Source: Vaginisenegalia massiliensis (GTDB taxonomy: Bacteria > Bacillota > Bacilli > Lactobacillales > Aerococcaceae). Taken from it: a DNA stretch of 64,000 nt. Each line of letters begins with the position of its first letter. The first letter of the stretch is position 1. Below are positions 7,822-14,800 of the stretch, piece by piece. The notes below the pieces were generated by a model. The model was not told the DNA's origin, did no database searches, and was given only the letters and a program-made list of their open reading frames with translations. Location of the stretch: contig NZ_UWPC01000001.1 in NCBI RefSeq assembly GCF_900604935.1, forward strand, positions 124,001-188,000. Direction: 5' to 3'. The translations under genes and the position numbers were made by a program.

Positions 7822-8043
7822 TTAGGCCACTACTTTCCAATCATTTGCCAAAATATCACACACGGTCGGTGTAAACATAGTATAACCTTCCCCTTTTACC
7901 ATAATGACAAAATAAGGATTCATGGTCTGACCTTCAAGTTCTTTAGGATCCATTAAACATACGTATTCTTCTAGGCCATGCCAACCTTGGCGAATAACTT
8001 TTTTCCCAGCTTTAAGTTCAGGTAAAATTTCTTCAAAACTCAT
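7822..8043 (-). CDS. DUF2829 (Tad2-fold) small protein
   Basis: This 73-residue protein matches the DUF2829 pattern: MSFEEILPELKAGKKVIRQGW at the start, a central PYFVIMVKG strand and the closing DILANDWKVV. Phage members (Tad2) sequester a cyclic ADP-ribose derivative and block Thoeris immunity; other members are uncharacterised. AAAGGAG lies 7 bases upstream of the ATG. It is the second gene of the queT operon, 12 bases after queT, with no phage or defence gene nearby, so a metabolic ligand, perhaps a 7-deazaguanine derivative, is more likely than an anti-defence role (inference). Confidence 0.8.
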   Translation of the reverse strand: MSFEEILPELKAGKKVIRQGWHGLEEYVCLMDPKELEGQTMNPYFVIMVKGEGYTMFTPTVCDILANDWKVVA

Positions 8044-8055
8044 ACTATTTCTCCT

Positions 8056-8610
8056 TTACTGATAAAAATTTAGACGTTGACTGATAGGATAAAAGACAAA
8101 AGCCCCTAATAACATAACGGTTCCCTCTGAGAAGAAGAGTGAAGCATACGTTGGCCAAAAAGCTACATCCACTGTCAAATAACTAATCATCAAAGCAATT
8201 GTAAAGCAATTGAAGGCAAAGAAAAAGACGAGCGTCCCATATTTTACTAAAATTGGATTAAAAGGTATCGGCCGATAAGCTTGCCATAACTTAATTATCC
8301 AATCCCCTACCTTGATAGCCATCCAAAAAGAAACTAAGGTTGTTAAACTACCTACCACCATATCAATTGGGCCATATTGCGCGAAATTAGCAATAAATAC
8401 AGCTAAAGTAATCGCATACTTATATCTCGGATGATAAAGACCTAAGAAGTTTAACATCTCGGATAGTCGAAGTTGAATTGGGCCAAAAGACCATGGAAGG
8501 AGTAATAAGGTAGTTGCTACATATAAAGCGATAACAAGTGCAGAACGTACCAAATCCTGAGGGGTCGAAAATAGAGACGGTTTCCCGCCTTGGTAATGTT
8601 GATTATTCAT
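8056..8610 (-). CDS. queT: QueT family transporter (ECF S component for queuosine precursor)
   Basis: This 184-residue membrane protein has five or six hydrophobic segments and the QueT (COG4708) hallmark PIQLRLSEMLNFLGLYHP near residues 45-62. QueT proteins are substrate-binding subunits of energy-coupling-factor transporters that take up preQ1 or queuine. The shared ECF ATPases and T subunit are not in this window. The gene directly follows a preQ1-II riboswitch whose pseudoknot includes its own AAAGGAG ribosome site. It heads an operon with a DUF2829 protein, an SDR and a nucleoside hydrolase. queA at 61.2 kb shows that the organism makes queuosine from preQ1. Confidence 0.92.
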   Translation of the reverse strand: MNNQHYQGGKPSLFSTPQDLVRSALVIALYVATTLLLLPWSFGPIQLRLSEMLNFLGLYHPRYKYAITLAVFIANFAQYGPIDMVVGSLTTLVSFWMAIKVGDWIIKLWQAYRPIPFNPILVKYGTLVFFFAFNCFTIALMISYLTVDVAFWPTYASLFFSEGTVMLLGAFVFYPISQRLNFYQ

Positions 8611-8618
8611 TTTTCATT

Positions 8619-8690
8619 CTCCTTTATAGGTAAAAACCTACTAATATACTGCGACCAAAGGAGGAGGCTGAGCCTACTGAAGTGCCGCAG
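8619..8690 (-). ncRNA. preQ1-II riboswitch before queT
   Basis: On the minus strand a CUGCG/CGCAG stem (8690-8686 with 8653-8649) encloses a loop ending in CUCCUUU (8663-8657), a perfect 7-base complement of the queT ribosome site AAAGGAG (8625-8619). Between them lie the conserved-looking GUAUAUUAG and a small UAGGU/ACCUA hairpin (8640-8636 with 8631-8627). This order matches the preQ1-II class (the COG4708 motif of Lactobacillales), which on binding preQ1 hides the ribosome site in a pseudoknot and lowers translation. The assignment rests on remembered consensus and hand pairing. Confidence 0.78.
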
Positions 8691-8708
8691 GTCTTACAAT
8701 TATGAGTC

Positions 8709-8737
8709 ATTATAACAGACATTATAATTAACCGCAA
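8709..8737 (-). promoter_or_regulatory. Promoter of the queT operon
   Basis: TTGCGG (8737-8732) and TATAAT (8714-8709) are spaced by 17 bases, and the start falls just before the preQ1-II aptamer. Confidence 0.75.
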
Positions 8738-8749
8738 TCCATGCAAAAG

Positions 8750-9700
8750 CTAAAGCATCTTATTCTTCTTCAAATAGAAATAGATGGCAATCATCACTAT
8801 AATACATAGGACATTAAGTATCAAAAAAGCCATGGGATTTTTTTCTAATGGTAAGGCAACATTCATTCCCCAAAGTCCACCCAAAATAGTCGGAATGGTT
8901 AAGAGAATGGTCCACGAAGTTAAGACTTTCATGATATTATTCAGATTAAAGTTAATCACATTCGATATCATATCTGACAGCTTTTCTATTAACGATTTGG
9001 ATTCATAAATCATCACATGTGCTTGATGTTGTTCAACTTGTACATCACGAAGCAGAGATTGATGTTTTATCATGTTCTCTTCTTGGTTCAAACTATTTTT
9101 GATACTTTCTAAAATGGATCGATTGCCTTCAATGGCCGTTTCAAAAAAGACTAACCCTTTATTTAATCCAATGAGTTCATAAAAAATATCTTTATCACTT
9201 GAATGAATGGCTTGGTGTTCTAAGTAATGAATACGTTGATCAATTTCTGTTAATAAGACGATATATCGTTGAGCAATTAACCAAAATAGGCTCAACAGAA
9301 AAGAAAGGGCATCATTTTGGTGGAGAGGATTTTCTATAAATGTAGTCGCAAAATCAGCCAAAATAGGTAAATCTTTCTGGCTGACAGTGATCACTTTATC
9401 ATCCATCATAATGAAAGAAATAGGAACCACGGTGTAGATATCCATTTTATGACTCTCTTCCTGTTTCAAGGGATGCAGAAAGATATAGAGCTGTTTAAGC
9501 TGCCCCATCTGATCGGTAAAACTTTCTGTGCGTGGTACTTCATAGCCATCTAAACCACCTGTAATAAAATCTTCTGGCATGGGATAATCTTGCAATAATT
9601 GATTTATCTCTTCTTGAGTGGGATCTGTCACTTTTAACCAAGTTAAGTTAATAACGCCATTTGCTTTGCTAGGGTCTTGGAATTCTATTGTCTCGATCAT
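8750..9700 (-). CDS. corA: CorA-family divalent cation transporter
   Basis: This 316-residue protein has a large cytosolic N-terminal domain (about 1-255, helical in its second half) and two C-terminal membrane segments. The first ends in the family signature GMN (278-280), and a lysine-rich tail follows. CorA pentamers pass Mg2+ or Co2+; some relatives carry Zn2+ outward, which sequence alone does not settle. It is the last gene in the lspA-rluD-DUF2786-HD-corA series, 22 bases after the HD gene, with the next promoter (queT) immediately downstream. Confidence 0.92.
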   Translation of the reverse strand: MIETIEFQDPSKANGVINLTWLKVTDPTQEEINQLLQDYPMPEDFITGGLDGYEVPRTESFTDQMGQLKQLYIFLHPLKQEESHKMDIYTVVPISFIMMDDKVITVSQKDLPILADFATTFIENPLHQNDALSFLLSLFWLIAQRYIVLLTEIDQRIHYLEHQAIHSSDKDIFYELIGLNKGLVFFETAIEGNRSILESIKNSLNQEENMIKHQSLLRDVQVEQHQAHVMIYESKSLIEKLSDMISNVINFNLNNIMKVLTSWTILLTIPTILGGLWGMNVALPLEKNPMAFLILNVLCIIVMIAIYFYLKKNKML

Positions 9701-9722
9701 AGGGCCCTCCTAATATTTATGC

Positions 9723-10397
9723 TTAAAAGTCCATATCACTTAAATCTTGTCCTTCCCATTCTCGATAAAATTGATTAAGAAAGGCTTCTAAAAAATGGTG
9801 GCGTTGTTCAGCAACTCGATAAGCCGTCGGAGTATTCATTAAATCCTTCAAATGCAATAATTTCTGATAAAAATGCAAAATAGCTGTATCTTGGCCCGAA
9901 CGGTAGTCGGCCAAGGATTCGACTTGGTGAACAAGTATAGTCGGATCATGAATGACCCGCCCTTTAGCACCAGAGTAAGCCATCGTTCGAGCAATGCCGA
10001 TAGCGCCTAAAGCATCCAAACGATCAGCGTCTTGAACGACTTTTGCTTCTAAGCTAGTAAGCGGCCGAGTTTGAAAGCCTCCCTTATAAGAAACAGATTG
10101 GATAATGTCCATTATCTGTTCGATTTGAGTCGATGTTAAACCATGTTGGTCCAAAATTATCTTTAGCTGATTTTCTTGACTGGCAACATCTGCAAACAGC
10201 TTGTCATCGACATAATCATGAACCAGAGCAGCTACTTGACAAATAAAAGGATCAGCCCCCTCGCTTAGGGCAAGTTTTTTGGCCATACGAGATACACGTT
10301 CAAGGTGCCACCAATCATGTCCGCTTGATTCCTGACAAAAGACTTGTTTCATTTGCTGACAAAGTTGGTCTAGTAATTGCTCTTGATTTTGATTCAT
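9723..10397 (-). CDS. HD-domain phosphohydrolase (YedJ-like)
   Basis: This 224-residue soluble protein carries the metal-binding HD pattern: His31 in DWWHLERV, His60-Asp61 in LVHDYVDD and Asp123 in VVQDADRLDALG. It belongs to the group resembling E. coli YedJ, presumed metal-dependent phosphohydrolases of unknown substrate. Its start overlaps the stop of the DUF2786 gene by four bases (ATGA), a sign of translational coupling. Confidence 0.85.
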   Translation of the reverse strand: MNQNQEQLLDQLCQQMKQVFCQESSGHDWWHLERVSRMAKKLALSEGADPFICQVAALVHDYVDDKLFADVASQENQLKIILDQHGLTSTQIEQIMDIIQSVSYKGGFQTRPLTSLEAKVVQDADRLDALGAIGIARTMAYSGAKGRVIHDPTILVHQVESLADYRSGQDTAILHFYQKLLHLKDLMNTPTAYRVAEQRHHFLEAFLNQFYREWEGQDLSDMDF

Positions 10398-11119
10398 AGA
10401 CTCTCCTTATTTGTCCGCTGTTCTAAGCGTTTATTATTTAATGATAAGTTGGTTCCTTGCGTATAACCCTGTTGATAGGCCAGGTTATTTTTGCTTGGAA
10501 CAGGTTGTTTAAAAGTAATAGAGCCATTAACTTGTTCTTGAAAGGCGTCCTTAACTTTTTGTGGTGTCTGAATGACCAGTGCATAAGCTTGATTTTCACG
10601 CATCATCTCTTGTCGTTGTTGTTCAAATTTAGCAGACAAACCATCCATAAAGCCTTGATAATAGGATTTTCGTAACTCTTTAAGTTCTTGAGCAGATTCA
10701 TCTAATCCAGCTAAATGAACTTTAGCATAATGTTTCATAGCTTGGCTCGTTAAATAAAATATTTCGTAAGCTAATTCAACATCCTCGGGAAAACCCATTA
10801 AGACGATTTTCCGCTGAACGCTGGCTTGATAAGGTAATCGGTTACTCTGTATATAGAACATGACACGGAAATTATCGGCAATAATGCGAACTAACTCTTT
10901 CTCCCACCAATAAAGTCGTTTGTAGTAGGACAAGGATTTCAAAATAATTTCATCGTGATTCTGGTCCGTTAACTCGTGTTGCGAGATTTTATACTTCAAC
11001 ATGAGTTTCTGAGCCATTAACAAAGCTGTCTGACTTTCCTCATCATTGCCACCATCTTCTGCAAGACTTAACAAATTTCTAATTTTATCGAGTATTTTTT
11101 CATTGATTGATTCTGTCAT
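10394..11119 (-). CDS. DUF2786 domain protein
   Basis: The 241-residue product begins with a DUF2786 segment (about residues 5-45, NEKILDKIRNLLSLAEDGG and AQKLMLKYKIS). The middle is rich in aromatic and basic residues, and the C-terminus holds tandem YxxGY-like stretches. The function of the family is unknown. I placed the start at the ATG at 11119, with AGGAGGG 6 bases upstream; a TTG at 11137 is in frame but lies upstream of that site. It lies between rluD and the HD gene, sharing ATGA with the latter. Confidence 0.8.
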   Translation of the reverse strand: MTESINEKILDKIRNLLSLAEDGGNDEESQTALLMAQKLMLKYKISQHELTDQNHDEIILKSLSYYKRLYWWEKELVRIIADNFRVMFYIQSNRLPYQASVQRKIVLMGFPEDVELAYEIFYLTSQAMKHYAKVHLAGLDESAQELKELRKSYYQGFMDGLSAKFEQQRQEMMRENQAYALVIQTPQKVKDAFQEQVNGSITFKQPVPSKNNLAYQQGYTQGTNLSLNNKRLEQRTNKESL

Positions 11120-11148
11120 CAAAAACCCTCCTATCAACTAGAGTATGA

Positions 11149-12096
11149 TTAAATACCAGTTCGGCTTAATTCCGCTTTAATTCGGGCAAAGCGTGGTGGT
11201 ATGTCCGCAGAAAATTCCATCTTTTGCTGACTGCGCGGATGGATAAAGTGTAGCGAATGAGCATGTAATAATTGACCTTCAGTATCGTCAGCCAAGTGCC
11301 CATGAAAAACTTGAATTCCTTTTCGATAAATCGGGTCCCCGATAATAGGGTGTCCCATGTATTCTAGATGGACCCGAATTTGATGCGTTCGTCCCGTTTT
11401 TAATTCTAAATCAAGTAAGGAAGCAACCGGGTAAAGCTCCACACACCGGTAATGGGTCAAAGCAAATTTACCTTGTGGATGGGCTGACCACCGTAGCCGA
11501 TTGTTGGCATCTCGTCTTAAGGGTACATCTATTGTTCCAGATGGAACGGACACTTGACCATGAACTAAAGCATAATATTTCCGTCCCATGGTATGATCGG
11601 TTAATTGTTGACTCAGCATTTGATGAGCCTGATTATGTTTAGCTACTACTAATAAACCCGAAGTATCTTTATCAATGCGGTGGACAATACCAGGTCGCCA
11701 ACTTTGACTTGATTGAGAAAGTTGGTCTCCCAAATAATATAATAAGGCATTCACTAAGGTACCTTCTCGGTGCCCTTTTGACGGATGAACGACCATACCC
11801 GCTGGCTTATTAATAACCATGACGTCTTCATCCTCATAGATAATATCTAATTTTATATCTTGAGCAATTAAGTCAATTTCTTCCTCATCTTCCTCATCTT
11901 GCTCTCTGTTAATGGTAATTTCTTCATCACCAAGCAATTGCAAGTTAGCTTTAGCCAACTGCTGATTCACCCTTACTTGATCTGCTTTAATCCACTTTTG
12001 AATGGTAGAACGACTTTCTTCGAGTAATTCCGTTAAAACTTTATCAATTCGTCCCGCTTGCCCTTTTAATTGAATAACTTGTTTGTTTTCTTCCAT
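11149..12096 (-). CDS. rluD: 23S rRNA pseudouridine synthase, RluD family
   Basis: This 315-residue enzyme has an N-terminal S4 RNA-binding domain (about 13-65), an acidic linker (EQDEEDEEEID) and a RluA/RluD catalytic domain with HRIDKDTSGLLV, in which Asp142 is the nucleophile. RluD family members make pseudouridines in helix 69 of 23S rRNA; the Bacillus homologue is YlyB. Its ATG shares one base with the stop of lspA (TAATG). The lspA-rluD pair is standard in Bacillota. Confidence 0.92.
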   Translation of the reverse strand: MEENKQVIQLKGQAGRIDKVLTELLEESRSTIQKWIKADQVRVNQQLAKANLQLLGDEEITINREQDEEDEEEIDLIAQDIKLDIIYEDEDVMVINKPAGMVVHPSKGHREGTLVNALLYYLGDQLSQSSQSWRPGIVHRIDKDTSGLLVVAKHNQAHQMLSQQLTDHTMGRKYYALVHGQVSVPSGTIDVPLRRDANNRLRWSAHPQGKFALTHYRCVELYPVASLLDLELKTGRTHQIRVHLEYMGHPIIGDPIYRKGIQVFHGHLADDTEGQLLHAHSLHFIHPRSQQKMEFSADIPPRFARIKAELSRTGI

Positions 12097-12554
12097 TAAA
12101 TAAATCCATCCATTTCTTTATTTGTTAAGACAAGAAGAATTAGACCGATAACCCCCACAGTTAAGGCAGCGTCGGCTATATTAAAAACAGGAAAATCAAA
12201 GAACTGCAAATGAAACATATCCACTACATAACCCAAACGTAAACGATCGGCAAAATTTCCCAGTGTCCCACCTAACAATAGACCTAAAGTCAGATGGAGC
12301 GTTCCTGTTCGATACCTGTTTAAATAAATTAAACGTCCAATATATAAGACCATGGCTAGAGTGACAAGTTGGAAGAGGAGCATTTGTCCAGCAAATAGAC
12401 CCCACCCTGCTCCTGTATTTTGGATATGAAACCATTCAACTAAGCCAGGTACTAAAGGTTGGGCCTGATGAAGGGGAATATGAGTCACGACCCACCACTT
12501 CACGGTCTGATCGAGAATAAAAATGCAAATTACGACGATAAAACTGGTCCCCAT
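12096..12554 (-). CDS. lspA: Lipoprotein signal peptidase (signal peptidase II)
   Basis: This 152-residue membrane protein has four hydrophobic segments. It removes signal peptides from diacylglyceryl-modified prolipoproteins. The two catalytic aspartates are visible as VVDM (Asp112) and NIADAALT (Asp128), together with NTGAGWGLF and GGTLGNFADR. It heads the operon, with AAGGAGG near the start, and diverges from a plus-strand lipoprotein gene, a likely substrate. Confidence 0.95.
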   Translation of the reverse strand: MGTSFIVVICIFILDQTVKWWVVTHIPLHQAQPLVPGLVEWFHIQNTGAGWGLFAGQMLLFQLVTLAMVLYIGRLIYLNRYRTGTLHLTLGLLLGGTLGNFADRLRLGYVVDMFHLQFFDFPVFNIADAALTVGVIGLILLVLTNKEMDGFI

Positions 12555-12687
12555 GGCGCCCTCCTTGTGTTATGACAGTCTTTTTTGTTATAATCTGAAG
12601 TAATAATAATAATTATATACTAGATTTACTTTTTATTAAAACTAAAACTTAGTGAAATACAATTTTTTCCTATGTAAAGGAGCCTGT

Positions 12688-13329
12688 ATGAGACAACTTA
12701 GACATGTAATTATTTTAGTGTTGGCTTGTCTGTGTTTAACCGCCTGTGTCAACAATCTAGATAAAGCTGAACGTACTGTCGGTTTAATGCAAGACGATGT
12801 CACAAAAATTGTCAGTGAACTCAATGAAATTCAAGTTCAAGAGGATAATTTACAATCCGATTTTGAAACCGTCCTCAATAAAAATCAAGATAACTTAGCT
12901 GTTTTCAGTGAAAAAGACAATCTTGTAGAAAATAATATCGCTCAACGTCGCCAACATATTCAAAGTATAGAAGAAGCATTAAAGAACCTCAAAGAACTAA
13001 ACAAAGAATTCGAATCTTACAAGGATAAAGAGAAATATCCTAAGCAACAAATCGCCCTAATTGTATCGGAAACCTATGCTTTAGACAAAGATTTAACTGT
13101 CTATCTTTCTGACTACAAAACCAATCTAGATTTAGAATCACAAACCTTTAAATCCATCGCTAATCCCAAAACAGATTACAAAGGCTTCTTTGGAATTTTT
13201 GACAATTTTAATAAATTATCAACCATCAACAGCATTAATTTAGATAAAGTTCTCGCTCATTTTGAACCACTAAACCGAGCTCTAATCAATGTTAAGGTGG
13301 AAGTTGTCAACATGAAAGAATCACAATAG
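12688..13329 (+). CDS. YkyA-like putative cell-wall binding lipoprotein
   Basis: The 213-residue product has a type II signal peptide with lipobox LTAC (lipidated Cys20). The rest is almost entirely charged and helical, with probable coiled coils from about 25 to 150. This is the composition of the YkyA family (PF10368), lipoproteins of unknown function in Bacillota. The ATG at 12688 has AAAGGAG 7 bases upstream; an earlier in-frame ATG lacks one. It is followed by the glycosidase-like lipoprotein gene in the same direction, and both may act at the cell surface. Confidence 0.75.
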   Translation: MRQLRHVIILVLACLCLTACVNNLDKAERTVGLMQDDVTKIVSELNEIQVQEDNLQSDFETVLNKNQDNLAVFSEKDNLVENNIAQRRQHIQSIEEALKNLKELNKEFESYKDKEKYPKQQIALIVSETYALDKDLTVYLSDYKTNLDLESQTFKSIANPKTDYKGFFGIFDNFNKLSTINSINLDKVLAHFEPLNRALINVKVEVVNMKESQ

Positions 13330-13368
13330 ACACATTTCGTTTTAAAATTTGCAACAATGAGGTGCTAA

Positions 13369-14727
13369 ATGATATTAAAGAATCATTCCGTAAAATACCG
13401 ACCCACAAAATTTATATTGCAATTATTAGTTTTATCTTTTACTTTTTTATTGATTTCGGCTTGCGGATTAAGTAAAGAAGCAAAAATGACGCCTCTGCCG
13501 AAAATTAAAGATAAATATAAGTCAGAAGTCATTGCAGATTTCAATAACCGAGTGACTAAAAAACAGACTAATAAATACGAAAACTTAGTTATTCGTAATA
13601 AACCCGTCTTAACAAAACCAGGTAATTTACCTTCTTCCCTCTTCTATGATAGTGGCATTGAAATTGCCTATCCACAAGATGGCGTTAAAGGTATTTATCT
13701 CACAGCTGATAATGTAGCTGATCCGACTACTTTTAATGATGCCATTGATTATATCAATCAGACCGATTTGAATACGGTCGTCATCGACTTTAAAGATGAT
13801 AGTGGAAATGTCACGACCCCACTAAAAACAAACGATAGTGATATTAAAAATAGCATCAATCCTATTGTAGATTTAAAGGACACGATGAAAGTCCTTGAAA
13901 AGAATCAAATATACCCAATTGCTCGAATTGTAACCTTTAAGGATACGCATTTTGCCGATAAACATCCTGAATATTCCTTTATAAGTAAAGAAACAGGTCA
14001 AGTTTGGCAAAATGAGCAAGGCGCTAAATTTATCAATCCTTTCTTAAAACAAGTTTGGGATTACGATATCAAAATTGCCATTGAAGCGGCCAAAATGGGC
14101 TTTAAAGAAATCCAATTTGACTATGTCCGCTTCCCTGAAGGTTTCCATGACTTAAGTGATACTCTCTCATACTCAAAGGGTGATTATGAAAACTATGTCG
14201 GTACCGATGAAGATAAAATCGGTGAAGAACGGGTCGCTGCTGTGACTGACTTCTTAAAATATGCACGGGAGCGACTAGCTCCTTATGGTGTTAAAGTTTC
14301 AGCCGACGTTTTTGGATATACAGCGGTAGCCGGCGATAAACCGGATGTCCGTGGTATTGGACAAAACTTTGCCATGATGGCTGAACAAGTCGATGTTATC
14401 TCTTCAATGGTTTACCCTTCTCACTGGGGTCCTGGATTCTTTGGCATTCCTCATACGGACCTTCAACCATTCGATACGATTGATGAATATATGTATTCTG
14501 AAGAATCTGCCCTTGCTGGTGTGAAAAACAACGTTATTTCGCGCCCATGGCTCCAAGATTTTACCGATTCCTCCTTACCAGTAGGAACCTATCAACATTA
14601 TGGACCAAAACAAGTACAAGAACAGATAAATGCCCTACATAAGCATGGCATTCACGAATTCTTACTATGGAATGTCGACGGACGTTATACACACGGTGTT
14701 GATTATAAACCAGAAAGCAATCAATAG
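13369..14727 (+). CDS. Putative glycoside hydrolase lipoprotein (DUF4015/COG1306)
   Basis: This 452-residue protein has a signal peptide ending in ISAC (Cys32 lipidated). The mature part has a TIM-barrel glycosidase-like domain: GIYLTADNVAD, NTVVIDFKDDSGNV, the PIARIVTFKD strand, IQFDYVRFPEG with a candidate catalytic Asp/Arg pair, and SADVFGYTA. DUF4015 members are thought to act on cell-surface glycans, but the substrate is unknown. The lone upstream neighbour is the YkyA-like lipoprotein, 39 bases away, so the two are likely cotranscribed and end at a shared strong terminator. Confidence 0.85.
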   Translation: MILKNHSVKYRPTKFILQLLVLSFTFLLISACGLSKEAKMTPLPKIKDKYKSEVIADFNNRVTKKQTNKYENLVIRNKPVLTKPGNLPSSLFYDSGIEIAYPQDGVKGIYLTADNVADPTTFNDAIDYINQTDLNTVVIDFKDDSGNVTTPLKTNDSDIKNSINPIVDLKDTMKVLEKNQIYPIARIVTFKDTHFADKHPEYSFISKETGQVWQNEQGAKFINPFLKQVWDYDIKIAIEAAKMGFKEIQFDYVRFPEGFHDLSDTLSYSKGDYENYVGTDEDKIGEERVAAVTDFLKYARERLAPYGVKVSADVFGYTAVAGDKPDVRGIGQNFAMMAEQVDVISSMVYPSHWGPGFFGIPHTDLQPFDTIDEYMYSEESALAGVKNNVISRPWLQDFTDSSLPVGTYQHYGPKQVQEQINALHKHGIHEFLLWNVDGRYTHGVDYKPESNQ

Positions 14728-14749
14728 ATTAGTTAGTAAAAATTAAAGA

Positions 14750-14790
14750 GGCTGTAAACGAAGTCAAGAGACTTTGTTTACAGCCTTTTT
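14750..14790. terminator. Bidirectional terminator between the lipoprotein genes and addA
   Basis: A stem of about 16 bp (GGCTGTAAACGAAGTC and its near complement) has a 4-base loop and is followed by TTTTT on the plus strand. The minus strand also has a U-rich run after the stem. It lies between convergent genes. Confidence 0.88.
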
Positions 14791-14800
14791 CTATATATTT

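Noticed and set aside
7822-8043. DUF2829 gene as part of an anti-defence or prophage island
   Set aside because: All neighbours are metabolic or core genes, with no phage structural, integrase or defence genes near it.
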